Source of the DNA: Arcanobacterium pluranimalium
GTDB lineage: Bacteria; Actinomycetota; Actinomycetes; Actinomycetales; Actinomycetaceae
DNA length: 64,000 nucleotides
Reading direction: 5' to 3'
NCBI RefSeq assembly: GCF_016907845.1
Contig: NZ_JAFBCS010000001.1
Location: forward strand, 1,798,001-1,862,000
This document shows, piece after piece, positions 33,694 through 42,937 of the stretch. Made by a program: the position numbers and the translations under genes. The notes under the pieces were generated by a model that saw only the letters and a program-made list of their open reading frames with translations, was not told where the DNA came from and did not search any database. Within the stretch, counting starts at the first letter, position 1. Each line of letters starts with the position of its first letter.

Positions 33694-36408
33694 GTGGCTA
33701 GTTATTCCAAAGACCCAGATCCTCTCACAAATCATGCCGTATCCTCGGACGCAGCACTCAACGTGATTCTCGACGTGCTCGAAGACAAATACGGCACTAG
33801 TCCACACCCTGAAGCTATCCATGAGGCTTTTACTTCATGGGTAAATTCGACTGGAAAAACGATGTACCCCCATCAAGACGAAGCACTCCTTGCGATCGTC
33901 AGCTCAGATCATGTGATCGTTGCAACGCCTACCGGTTCAGGAAAATCCCTGATCGCGATGCAGGCTCTATTCACCGCTCTCGCCACAGGGCGCACTGCCT
34001 ACTACACAGCGCCACTGAAAGCCCTTGTTTCAGAAAAGTTTTTCGATCTCATCCATCTTTTCGGTGCTCAGAATGTTGGAATGGTCACCGGAGACTCCGC
34101 TATCAACCCCGATGCGCCGATTATCTGCGCTACTGCTGAAATCCTGGCAAATATCGCGCTCCGTGAGGGAGAAAGAGCAGATGTAGGTATCGTCGTCATG
34201 GACGAATTCCACTTCTACGCCGATCCCCAGCGCGGGTGGGCATGGCAGGTACCTCTCTTGGAGCTACCCCAGGCGCAACACGTTTTACTCTCTGCAACGC
34301 TCGGCGATACCAGTTTTCTCGTCGAAGATCTCGAGAAGCGCACAAAACGCTCCGTCAGCATCATCGACGACGCCGTACGCCCAGTTCCATTGCATTTCAC
34401 GTGGTCTGTAGATCCGATCCACGAAGTTATTCAAGATCTGGTGGCTACACATATGGCACCAGTGTACGTTGTGCATTTTTCGCAACGAGAGGCAGTCGCG
34501 CAAGCTCAATCTTTGCTACCGATGTCGCTCATCTCCAAGGAGCAAAAAGCCAATATTGCCCAAGCCTTAGGAAATTTCAAATTTGGTGCAGGCTTTGGCC
34601 AGGTACTTTCTAAACTTCTCCGCTCCGGCATAGGAGTTCACCATGCAGGGCTTTTGCCACGATACCGCCGCCTTGTTGAAAAACTCACGCAGCAAGGTTT
34701 ACTGAGCGTAGTGTGTGGAACTGATACTCTCGGCGTCGGTATCAACGTGCCTATTCGCACGGTACTCATCACCTCGCTGGCAAAATTTGACGGCAATAAA
34801 ATGCGACACCTCACTGCCCGCGAATTCCATCAAATTGCTGGTCGTGCTGGCCGCGCAGGTTTCGACACCGTCGGTTACGTGGTGGTGCAAGCACCAGAAC
34901 ACGAGATCGAAAATGCCCGCAGGCTGCGCAAAGCCGGAGACGATCCACTCAAGCAAAAACGCGTACAGAGAGTTAAACCCGAAGAAGGTAAGCTCCAGTG
35001 GTCAGAGAAAACATTCGAACAGTTGCGTGAGAAAAAACCTGAAACACTGCGTTCACAACTACGCATCAACCATGCAACAATCCTCAACCTCATGCAACGC
35101 CCTGATCCAGTGGCCGCAGCAACTCACCTGCTCACCGCCAATCACGAGCCGAAAACCGCGCATAACCAGCTCATTCGTCAGGCAATAGAGATTTACAGCT
35201 CCTTGCGGCTCGCAGGCGTAATCGTGCACGAAAATCGGCAGTGGCGGGCCGCTCATCCAGACGAACCAGCACTGCGCTTTGCGAAAGAAGTTCCTTCCGA
35301 TTTCGCACTCAATGCACCTTTATCTCCTTTTGCGCTGAGCGCCTTAGATCTCCTTGACCCTCTTTCGCCAACTTACGCACTCGACGTCGTCTCGGTGATT
35401 GAGGCCGTCCAAGAAGAACCTACAGCCGTGCTCATTGCCCAGAAAAAGGTATTGAAAGGCGAATTAATTGGCAAGCTCAAAGCACAAGGAGTGGAGTATA
35501 ACGAGCGTATGCAGCTCGCCGATGAAGTCACGTGGCCGATGCCGTTAGCGGATTTACTACAACCGGCGCTGGAGATTTACGCACAGACCAATCCTTGGGT
35601 AAAGAGTCATGATCTGAGTCCGAAGTCTATTGTGCGAGCGATGATTGAGGACGCGATGACGTTCTCAGAATTCGTCTCCCGCTATGATTTATCCAGATCA
35701 GAGGGGGTATTACTCCGGTATCTCACCGATACCTACCGCGCTATGCGTCAGATCATCCCTCTCGACGCTCGCACCGATGAGCTTGCAGAAATCATCTCCT
35801 GGCTCGGGCGTTTGGTGCGTTCCATCGATTCTTCTTTGCTCGACGAGTGGGAAGCCCTCGCCGATGGCCGCATCACTACCCAAGAGTTGGCGATGCTTGA
35901 GGCTAACGATTCGAGCGACGGCGAAGAGGGAGCGTTCGGCGCAGACGAAAATGGTCACGTATTATTTAGTCGCAATAAGCATGCACTTCGTACTGCCGTT
36001 CGCAATGCCATGTTCGCACGCATCGATGCTCTAGACCGCGAAGATTTTGAATTGCTTGACCATCTCGATGCCGCATCAGGCTGGAATTATGAGAGATGGG
36101 CCGACGCTGCCGACGCATATTTCGACGAATATGATTACGTAGGCACAGATACGAATGCCCGCTCTGAGCAGTTCTTCCAAATACTTGAAGATCCGTCTCT
36201 GGCTGATTTATTGCAAGCTGGCGCAGATGCGGACTTTGCAAGCGATATTCTCGAAACTCACCAACCTGGGCGCCTTTGGCTAGCGATTCAAATTATAGAC
36301 GACGGTAACGACGATCGCGCTTGGGCAATCTGGGCGATTATTGACCTCGATGAATCTGATGCACACGATTCTCTTGCGCTGAAAATCATCAACGTAGGAC
36401 CACGCTAA
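33694..36408 (+). CDS. DEAD/DEAH-box helicase with DUF3516-type C-terminal region
   Basis: 904 aa, superfamily 2, Ski2/HelY-like RNA helicase. Motif I A-T-P-T-G-S-G-K-S (about residue 90), motif II as M-D-E-F-H-F, motif III L-S-A-T, motif VI Q-I-A-G-R-A-G-R-A-G-F-D. The long C-terminal region (about 430-900) is of the kind annotated DUF3516 in actinobacteria; its task is unknown. The GTG start is preceded by TAAACT and six bases with no ribosome binding site, so it is probably leaderless. Confidence 0.88.
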   Translation: MASYSKDPDPLTNHAVSSDAALNVILDVLEDKYGTSPHPEAIHEAFTSWVNSTGKTMYPHQDEALLAIVSSDHVIVATPTGSGKSLIAMQALFTALATGRTAYYTAPLKALVSEKFFDLIHLFGAQNVGMVTGDSAINPDAPIICATAEILANIALREGERADVGIVVMDEFHFYADPQRGWAWQVPLLELPQAQHVLLSATLGDTSFLVEDLEKRTKRSVSIIDDAVRPVPLHFTWSVDPIHEVIQDLVATHMAPVYVVHFSQREAVAQAQSLLPMSLISKEQKANIAQALGNFKFGAGFGQVLSKLLRSGIGVHHAGLLPRYRRLVEKLTQQGLLSVVCGTDTLGVGINVPIRTVLITSLAKFDGNKMRHLTAREFHQIAGRAGRAGFDTVGYVVVQAPEHEIENARRLRKAGDDPLKQKRVQRVKPEEGKLQWSEKTFEQLREKKPETLRSQLRINHATILNLMQRPDPVAAATHLLTANHEPKTAHNQLIRQAIEIYSSLRLAGVIVHENRQWRAAHPDEPALRFAKEVPSDFALNAPLSPFALSALDLLDPLSPTYALDVVSVIEAVQEEPTAVLIAQKKVLKGELIGKLKAQGVEYNERMQLADEVTWPMPLADLLQPALEIYAQTNPWVKSHDLSPKSIVRAMIEDAMTFSEFVSRYDLSRSEGVLLRYLTDTYRAMRQIIPLDARTDELAEIISWLGRLVRSIDSSLLDEWEALADGRITTQELAMLEANDSSDGEEGAFGADENGHVLFSRNKHALRTAVRNAMFARIDALDREDFELLDHLDAASGWNYERWADAADAYFDEYDYVGTDTNARSEQFFQILEDPSLADLLQAGADADFASDILETHQPGRLWLAIQIIDDGNDDRAWAIWAIIDLDESDAHDSLALKIINVGPR

Positions 36409-36451
36409 GCTCCTGGTCACCAAGCCAATGCATTGAAGGAGAGCAAAGCTG

Positions 36452-37177
36452 ATGAGCAAAATCGATATAGAAGGAAATATTCGCGCAGTTCGCGACCGCA
36501 TTCGCGAGGCCGCACTCGCCGCTGGACGTGAGCCTGGCGAAATCAAACTCATGCTCGCTGCTAAGTATCAACCCGTTGAGAACCTGATACGGGCGATGCA
36601 TTGTGGAGAAACCCTGCTCGGGCACAATCTAGTACATCAACTTCAAGACTCTGAACGTGAGTTACAGACTCTCGAAGCGCCGTCGCATACCACTACCGTG
36701 ATCGGTCACGTCCAATCCAACAAGCTCAGCTTAGCGATGACCTATGCGCAGCGTATAGACACCGTAGACTCGCTAAAATATGCGCAGCGCATCAATCGAC
36801 GTCAAGAAGCACGCTGCGCAGCTGGAGAAGCAACGCAGCCTTACCCAGTGCTCCTCCAAGTTAATTCTTCCGCAGCTCCTACCCAGTTCGGTTGTGAGCC
36901 AAATGCGCTGCTTGATCTGGCACGAAGCGTGGCCGCTCTCCCCTACGTAACGGTGCAGGGGCTGATGACTATCGGTGCCAATTCCACGGATCCCGACGCC
37001 GTAGCCACGAGTTTCGCTACGACGCGCAGCCTTTTGATCGCGATGAACGAGATAGAGGGACTCGAAAATGCGCGGGAACTTTCGATGGGAATGACCAGCG
37101 ATCTCGAGCTTGCGATAGCACATGGTTCTACTTTAGTGCGCGTTGGAACTGCTATCTTTGGAGCGCGCAACGTATAA
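36452..37177 (+). CDS. YggS/PLPBP family PLP homeostasis protein
   Basis: 241 aa, alanine-racemase-like fold that binds pyridoxal phosphate without a known reaction and buffers PLP levels. The PLP lysine lies in L-M-L-A-A-K-Y-Q-P (about residue 38). The C-terminal S-M-G-M-T-S-D-L-E-L-A-I-A-H-G-S-T-L-V-R-V-G-T-A-I-F-G signature is complete. The ATG has AAGGAGAG upstream and lies 43 bases after the helicase gene, so the two may be co-transcribed. Confidence 0.93.
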   Translation: MSKIDIEGNIRAVRDRIREAALAAGREPGEIKLMLAAKYQPVENLIRAMHCGETLLGHNLVHQLQDSERELQTLEAPSHTTTVIGHVQSNKLSLAMTYAQRIDTVDSLKYAQRINRRQEARCAAGEATQPYPVLLQVNSSAAPTQFGCEPNALLDLARSVAALPYVTVQGLMTIGANSTDPDAVATSFATTRSLLIAMNEIEGLENARELSMGMTSDLELAIAHGSTLVRVGTAIFGARNV

Positions 37178-37297
37178 GAACTTATCGGCAAGCCGCAACA
37201 TGTGAATGAGCCACTACATACGCAATATGTAAACGAGCCGCAATACACAGACAAGCCAACGCGTAAACAATCTGCATTTAAATCGCCATTTAAGAGG

Positions 37298-37319
37298 GCC
37301 CGGACTCCGTTGTCCGGGC
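37298..37319. terminator. GC-rich hairpin between yggS and pflA
   Basis: An 8-bp stem GCCCGGAC / GTCCGGGC with a 6-base loop in the 295-base gap between the convergent genes. No U-tract. No gene is visible in this gap. Confidence 0.4.
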
Positions 37320-37472
37320 AGTGTCTCTACACAATTCAGAGTAGCCAGACATTACCTGGATCACAAATCCAAAACCAGTTTTGAGAAATGGTGCGATTTT
37401 CAATTGACTGTATTTCAATGCTCAATCATTGAGCAGGCATCATATGCTGAGATACAGTTAAGCGTTTGAAGA

Positions 37473-38360
37473 TCAGTGTACAGTGAGTCCGCGCGCACGG
37501 AAAACGTCACGTACAGCTTCAGTTTCCTCGTTTGAAGGAGGGACGACGTCGTCAAGCTCGTACTCCATACCGAGCGTCTCCCATTTGTCGCGTCCCATCT
37601 GGTGGAATGGAAGCACTTCAACGCGCTCGACTGAATTCCACTGGCTCACAATATCTGCCACGGCGTTAATATTCTCTGGAGAATCCGTCAAAGTTGGGAC
37701 GAGCACAAAACGAATCCAAATCGGCTTTCCGGCTTCCGAAAGCCGTTGCCCAAAACGAAGAGTAGGTTCAAGATTACGACCCGTCGTCTTCTTGTACACC
37801 TCAGGAATACCGCTCTTGACATCGAGAAGTACGAGGTCAACGTCGTTCATCATCTCATTCGTCAATGCAGTACCGAGGAAACCAGAGGTATCGATTGCGG
37901 TATGGATGCCCATTTCTTTGCATCCACGTAATAATTTAGCCAAAAACGCTGGCTGGAACAGCGGCTCGCCACCAGAGAAAGTGACGCCACCACCTGTTGC
38001 TCTAAATACGGAACGATAGCGAGAAATACGTGCTAGTAAGTCCTCGGTACGCACTGCGGTACCATCTCGCATCTTCATCGTATCGGGGTTATGGCAGTAT
38101 AAGCAGCGCAGCGGACATCCAGCGAAGAACGTCGTCATGCGTGTACCTGGACCATCAACCGCAGTAACTAGTTCCCAAGAGTGAACAGATCCTACTTCAC
38201 CAGCACGGACTGCCATCATCTGCTCCGTGTGGCTCATATGCCCAGCAAAAGTAACTCCAGAAAGCCCAGCACCACCGAGGCGCGGAACTTCAATCTCAAG
38301 TGGCTCGGGGCGGTACTCCCCTGTTGAGCCCTCAGTTGCCCGAGTTTTTAACGTGGTCAT
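37473..38360 (-). CDS. pflA: pyruvate formate-lyase activating enzyme
   Basis: Radical SAM enzyme (295 aa) that installs the glycyl radical on pyruvate formate-lyase under anaerobic conditions. The 4Fe-4S motif C-x3-C-x2-C is in G-C-P-L-R-C-L-Y-C-H-N-P, followed by G-G-G-V-T-F-S-G-G-E-P-L and D-T-S-G-F. The start is taken at ATG 38360 (MTTLKTRAT) with AAGGA upstream; a frame extension to 38390 is possible. It lies just past the separate glycyl-radical subunit gene, so the order is core, radical domain, activase on one strand. Confidence 0.93.
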   Translation of the reverse strand: MTTLKTRATEGSTGEYRPEPLEIEVPRLGGAGLSGVTFAGHMSHTEQMMAVRAGEVGSVHSWELVTAVDGPGTRMTTFFAGCPLRCLYCHNPDTMKMRDGTAVRTEDLLARISRYRSVFRATGGGVTFSGGEPLFQPAFLAKLLRGCKEMGIHTAIDTSGFLGTALTNEMMNDVDLVLLDVKSGIPEVYKKTTGRNLEPTLRFGQRLSEAGKPIWIRFVLVPTLTDSPENINAVADIVSQWNSVERVEVLPFHQMGRDKWETLGMEYELDDVVPPSNEETEAVRDVFRARGLTVH

Positions 38361-38428
38361 ACCGCCCCGATCCTTGAAGTTATTTATCAATTTTCAATAC
38401 GCCATCGAGTTAATGGCGTATCAGATTC

Positions 38429-38680
38429 TCACATTCCCTGGTGGAAAGTACGTGAGATAACGTCCAACTGCTGCTCGCGGGTAAGGCGAACAAAGTTCAC
38501 TGCGTAGCCAGAAACACGCACAGTAAGCTGTGGGTACTTCTCTGGGTGCTCCATTGCGTCCTCAAGGGTATCGCGGTTGAGCACGTTGATATTTGCATGG
38601 TAAAGCCCCTGAATGCCACCTTTGGCTTCACGGCTTGCCTTCATTGAGGCTTCACGCTCTGCGTATGTTTTTGTTGCCAT
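38429..38680 (-). CDS. stand-alone glycyl-radical domain of pyruvate formate-lyase (GrcA/YfiD-like)
   Basis: 83 aa. Residues ~35-83 match the last part of normal Pfl[21 protein letters not shown], then R-V-S-G-Y-A-V-N-F with the radical glycine, then [17 protein letters not shown]. The N-terminal ~30 residues are polar and Lys-rich. AGGAGA precedes the ATG. The large PFL gene next door lacks exactly this domain, so this protein probably carries the only glycyl radical of the enzyme rather than being a spare repair copy. Confidence 0.9.
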   Translation of the reverse strand: MATKTYAEREASMKASREAKGGIQGLYHANINVLNRDTLEDAMEHPEKYPQLTVRVSGYAVNFVRLTREQQLDVISRTFHQGM

Positions 38681-38730
38681 GAGATTCTCCTAAACGGTTT
38701 ATTTAATATGTTTTCCCATAACCGATTTTA

Positions 38731-38764
38731 GTTGTTTGGCAGCATATTTTTGCTGCCAAACAAC
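38731..38764. terminator. 14-bp perfect hairpin between the PFL core and radical-domain genes
   Basis: GTTGTTTGGCAGCA / TGCTGCCAAACAAC with a 6-base loop, lying 12 bases past the core gene stop. It could partly terminate or act as a processing/stabilising site, setting different levels of the two proteins. Confidence 0.65.
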
Positions 38765-38776
38765 GTGTTTTCGGAC

Positions 38777-40879
38777 TCAGTCTTGCTTGATGAAGCCAGC
38801 ATCCATGATGCCAACTAGGTTTTCGATCTGCTCTTGCTGAGTGCGACCCAGCGAAGATGGAACGATAGTGTTGGTCAACGAGATACCGTCCAGAGCGTCG
38901 TCGTAATCGAGCTTTCCGACTGAAAGCATTGACGCGAGCATGCCGTGGGTATCAGCGCCATTCTCAGGGTTTGCACCAGGAGCAAACGGAGTTCCCGCAC
39001 GGTGACCCGATGGGAAGTTACCAGTTGCCTTGCCGTAAACCACGTTAGAAGTGATCGTCAGTACCGACTGCGTTGGAATTGCATCGCGATACATCGGAAT
39101 TGCCTTGATCTTGCTCATGACAGTGTGAACGATGGTCGCAGCGATGTCGTCTGCACGATCATCGTCGTTGCCATAGCGTGGGAAGTCGCCTTCCGTCTTG
39201 TAATCAACGATCAGACCTGTCTCATCACGAATCGGGGTGACCTTGGCGTACTTAATAGCCGAGAGCGAATCTGCCACGATGGAAAGACCAGCAATACCGC
39301 AGCCCATAGTGCGAACGATATCAGAATCGTGCAGAGCCATTTCCATAGCTTCATAGGCATACTTATCGTGGCTGTAGTGGATGATATTGAGCGCCTCAAC
39401 ATAGGTGCCCACTACCCAATCGAGCATATCTTCGTACTTTGCCCACACTTCATCGAAATCGAGCGCTTCGTCACCTTCGATTGGCGAGTAACCCTCAACG
39501 ATCTTCTTGCCAGACATCTCATCACGTCCGCCGTTCATTGCGTACAAGAGAGCCTTCGCGGCGTTAACACGAGCGCCGAAGAATTGCATTTGCTTACCCA
39601 CACGCATTGGCGATACACAGCATGCGATAGCAGCGTCGTCGCCCCAGTGGCAACGAATCTGCTCGTCAGCTTCATACTGGATCGACGACGTCTCAATGGA
39701 AACGCGCGCACAGAAGTTTTTGTAGCCAACCGGAAGCTTCTCGGACCAGAAAATCGTGATATTTGGTTCAGGAGCTGGGCCAAGGTTCATTAGTGTTTGC
39801 AGCAAACGGAACGAAGTCTTGGTTACGAGCGTACGGCCATCATCCGAGAAACCGCCGTCTGACCAGGTAGCCCAGTACGGATCGCCGGAGAAGATCTGAT
39901 CATAAGCTTCAGTGCGCAAGAAACGAACGATGCGCAGCTTGATGACCAGGGCATCAATGATTTCCTGAGCTTCGGATTCGGTGAGAATTCCACGCTGGAA
40001 ATCACGCTCAAAGTAGATATCGAAGAATCCAGACAGACGACCAAAGCTCATAGCAGCGCCGTCTTGGGACTTCACCGAAGCCAAATAGCCAAAGTAGGTC
40101 CACTGCACAGCTTCCTTGGCGGTGGTTGCAGGCTTAGAAATATCAAAGCCATAGCCCTCAGCCATGTGCTTGAGCTTCTTGAGAGCCTTGATCTGCTCCG
40201 AGTGCTCTTCACGGTAGCGTGCCCAGTGCTCAGAGAATGGCTGGTCTGCCACTGAATCACGAGCTTCAATCTTCTCATTGATAAGGTAATCCACACCGTA
40301 GAGAGCTACGCGACGGTAGTCACCAATGATGCGGCCACGGCCGTATGCGTCAGGCAAACCGGTAATAATATGCGATGAACGGGCAGCGCGGATACGCGGG
40401 GTGTAGATATCGAATACGCCCTCGTTATGAGTCTTGCGGTACTTGGTGAAGATCTCTTTGACGCGTGGATTGATTTCCTTGCCAGCTTCGTTAATAGCGG
40501 CTTCAACCATGCGCCAGCCACCATTTGGCATCATCGCGCGCTTGAGCGGGACGTCCGTTTGCAAGCCGACGATAACGTCGTCGTCTTCCGAAATATATCC
40601 CGGACCAAATGCGTCAACATCTGCTGGGGTGTCTACGTCGACGTCGTAAATACGCTTTTCGCGCTCAACCGAAAGGTACTTCTCATCAAGAGTCTTCCAA
40701 AGGTTGAGGGTTTTCTCAGTTGGACCAGCCAAGAAAGAATCGTCACCCTCATATGGAGTGTAGTTTTCTTGAATAAAATCACGGACGTTAATTTCTGATT
40801 TCCAAGTTTCTCCAGCGAAACCTTCCCAACCAGCAAATTGCATTTCATCTACCGATGTTTGACCTGCGTTCACGCTCAC
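38777..40879 (-). CDS. pyruvate formate-lyase core subunit, lacking the glycyl-radical domain
   Basis: 700 aa; cleaves pyruvate with CoA to acetyl-CoA and formate. The active-site pair is in A-C-C-V-S-P-M. The protein ends T-I-V-P-S-S-L-G-R ... G-I-M-D-A-G-F-I-K-Q-D, which aligns with the point in E. coli PflB (759 aa, from memory) about 65 residues before its end. The stretch with R-V-S-G-Y is missing and is found in the separate 83-aa gene downstream. The GTG start has AAGGAGAG ahead. A normal stop, a hairpin and a new ribosome binding site argue against a sequencing frameshift. Confidence 0.93.
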   Translation of the reverse strand: MSVNAGQTSVDEMQFAGWEGFAGETWKSEINVRDFIQENYTPYEGDDSFLAGPTEKTLNLWKTLDEKYLSVEREKRIYDVDVDTPADVDAFGPGYISEDDDVIVGLQTDVPLKRAMMPNGGWRMVEAAINEAGKEINPRVKEIFTKYRKTHNEGVFDIYTPRIRAARSSHIITGLPDAYGRGRIIGDYRRVALYGVDYLINEKIEARDSVADQPFSEHWARYREEHSEQIKALKKLKHMAEGYGFDISKPATTAKEAVQWTYFGYLASVKSQDGAAMSFGRLSGFFDIYFERDFQRGILTESEAQEIIDALVIKLRIVRFLRTEAYDQIFSGDPYWATWSDGGFSDDGRTLVTKTSFRLLQTLMNLGPAPEPNITIFWSEKLPVGYKNFCARVSIETSSIQYEADEQIRCHWGDDAAIACCVSPMRVGKQMQFFGARVNAAKALLYAMNGGRDEMSGKKIVEGYSPIEGDEALDFDEVWAKYEDMLDWVVGTYVEALNIIHYSHDKYAYEAMEMALHDSDIVRTMGCGIAGLSIVADSLSAIKYAKVTPIRDETGLIVDYKTEGDFPRYGNDDDRADDIAATIVHTVMSKIKAIPMYRDAIPTQSVLTITSNVVYGKATGNFPSGHRAGTPFAPGANPENGADTHGMLASMLSVGKLDYDDALDGISLTNTIVPSSLGRTQQEQIENLVGIMDAGFIKQD

Positions 40880-41139
40880 AGCGCTTCTCTCCTTAGATAA
40901 AGTTTTATCTGTACTTCCATACTAAGAAGCGGTCAGTGAAGTTACTAAAGCTCAGACGCAAATCACATTCTCATTTTGGTACATTTGCGACATTTCCGAC
41001 ATGTAGAAATTTTACATTTACTCTCAACAGGACTTATGACCCTTTGGTTGCTTGAGGCTCGTCACAACCAAGGCGATTTTTCCGCATAAAATCGACGCTT
41101 TCTAGTGATTTACTAGCAAAGAACGCCATCTAGGACTTA

Positions 41140-41157
41140 TTGTGATATGGGTCAACA
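41140..41157. promoter_or_regulatory. possible Rex/CRP-FNR-type operator upstream of the PFL operon
   Basis: TTGTGATATGGGTCAACA matches a TTGTGA-n6-TCACAA Rex-like pattern at 10 of 12 arm positions, and could equally be a degenerate CRP/FNR site. It lies 260 bases before the PFL core start in the 332-base gap 40880-41211. Nothing else is evident in that gap. Weak evidence. Confidence 0.25.
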
Positions 41158-41211
41158 TAAAAACTTAACACCCTCAATCCAAATAACTGCGCGGTATCTG
41201 ACTTGTTAAGC

Positions 41212-42822
41212 TCAGCAATCAGGTGCAATTCCATTGCGCATCAAGCCACAAACATAGCCATCGATCAAGGCCTCCCATGAAGCTTCGATGACGTCGACCC
41301 CTACCCCAACTGTGGTCCAGTGTCCGGCATTATCTTTCAATGTAATTAAAACGCGCGTAATAGCACCCGTCCCTCGTGCAGAATCGAGAATACGAACCTT
41401 AAAATCTATCAATTCGAACGTCGATAGCAGCGGGTACACATTCTTCAAAGCCGTTCGAAGCGCAGAATCGAGGGCATCTACCGGCCCAACTCCTTCACCA
41501 ATGCGCATAATCCGCCGACCGCCCGCATGAATCTTCACATTCGCCTCAGAATAGGTCTGCGATACATTGTGCGCTTGAGTTGCCACATGAGTAGACCATG
41601 ATTCGATCTCAAAATAGCGTGGACGTTCCCCGAATACGATTTCTCTAATAAGCAACTCGAAAGAGGCATCAGCCGCATCGTAGGTATATCCTTGGGCTTC
41701 TGCGGTTTTCACACGATCCGTAATTTGCGCCAAGGCATTTTTATTCTGGCTCAAGTCAATTCCAAATTCCCGAGCCTTGAGTTCCACCGAGGCGCGACCA
41801 GCCATATCAGAAACGAGCATACGCATATCGTTACCGACGATCATCGGATCGATATGCTGATAAAGATCAGGATTGACACGTATTGCTGAAGCATGGAGTC
41901 CTGCTTTATGCGCAAAAGCGCAAACACCGATATACGGCTGGCGCCGAGCAGGAGAAATATTAGTAATCTCGGAGACGGCGTAGGCAACTTTCGATAAGTT
42001 GCTCAGCTGGTGCTCGGTGACCAACTCATAAGGTGTTTTGATCTGAAGATCCGCAACACAAGTAATGAGATTAGCGTTTCCAGTGCGTTCGCCATACCCA
42101 TTTATCGTGCCCTGAATTTGCCGACACCCTGCATCTACAGCGGTAATCGTATTTGCCACTGCACAGCCGCCATCATCATGAGCATGAATGCCCAGTTGCG
42201 GAGCTTGCATACCATGTTCAAGCAATCTTAGTCGAAGATCGTAAATGGTAGCACTGATCGAAGAGGGCAGCGTACCGCCGTTGGTATCACACAAGATCAC
42301 CCAGCTAGCACCAGCAGCAAAGGCCGTAGCCGCTGCCAAAGTGGCGTACTGCGGATCAAAGGAGAATCCATCAAAGAAATGTTCAAGATCGATCATCACT
42401 TCACGATTCATCTGACGCAGATACCGCACGGAATCAGAAATCATGCGCAAGTTTTCTTCACCTGTGGTACGCAGCGCCTGATCAACGTGACGTATATCAG
42501 ACTTTGCCACCAGACACAGGATTGGAGCTTGCGAATCAACCAGCGCTGCGATCTGCGGATCCTCCTGGGGAGTTAAACCGACCTTGCACGTAGCCCCAAA
42601 AGCAACTAACCGTGCCTGACTCAGTGGATTTTTCTCTTTTAGCTGCTCGAAAAACGCCGTATCTCGCGGAATCGCACCCGGCCAGCCACCTTCGATATAG
42701 TCCGCTCCCATTGCCTCAATAATTGGAAGCAGCGCCACTTTATCAGCAACCGACAGATTCATGCCCTCTTGCTGCGCGCCGTCACGCAAAGTCGTATCGT
42801 AAACGAATACTTTTTCTGCCAT
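41212..42822 (-). CDS. cimA: citramalate synthase
   Basis: 536 aa, HMGL-like/LeuA superfamily. Condenses pyruvate and acetyl-CoA to (R)-citramalate, the threonine-independent route to 2-oxobutyrate and isoleucine. N-terminal Y-D-T-T-L-R-D-G-A-Q-Q-E-G-M-N is the metal/catalytic signature; D-Y-I-E-G-G-W-P-G, L-C-D-T-N-G-G-T-L-P and G-I-H-A-H-D-D-G-G-C-A-V-A-N-T follow. The C-terminal allosteric domain (about 400-536) is complete. It is distinguished from LeuA by the E-G-G-W-P-G form and length. It lies in a run with ilvE and leuB on the same strand. Confidence 0.9.
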   Translation of the reverse strand: MAEKVFVYDTTLRDGAQQEGMNLSVADKVALLPIIEAMGADYIEGGWPGAIPRDTAFFEQLKEKNPLSQARLVAFGATCKVGLTPQEDPQIAALVDSQAPILCLVAKSDIRHVDQALRTTGEENLRMISDSVRYLRQMNREVMIDLEHFFDGFSFDPQYATLAAATAFAAGASWVILCDTNGGTLPSSISATIYDLRLRLLEHGMQAPQLGIHAHDDGGCAVANTITAVDAGCRQIQGTINGYGERTGNANLITCVADLQIKTPYELVTEHQLSNLSKVAYAVSEITNISPARRQPYIGVCAFAHKAGLHASAIRVNPDLYQHIDPMIVGNDMRMLVSDMAGRASVELKAREFGIDLSQNKNALAQITDRVKTAEAQGYTYDAADASFELLIREIVFGERPRYFEIESWSTHVATQAHNVSQTYSEANVKIHAGGRRIMRIGEGVGPVDALDSALRTALKNVYPLLSTFELIDFKVRILDSARGTGAITRVLITLKDNAGHWTTVGVGVDVIEASWEALIDGYVCGLMRNGIAPDC

Positions 42823-42937
42823 GTTCTACCCCAATTACACCCTATTTACCTGCGCCGTTTACCCGCACGGTTGCGGACGCACAGCGCGATGCGCCTGAAC
42901 CTGATCTGCGATCAGCTACCCTACCTGCGTGCCCGCA

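Noticed and set aside
38429-38776. A sequencing frameshift that artificially splits pyruvate formate-lyase
   Set aside because: Between the parts lie a stop, a 14-bp hairpin, about 50 more bases and a proper ribosome binding site, and the small protein has its own ~30-residue N-terminal tail. A single base error cannot explain this.
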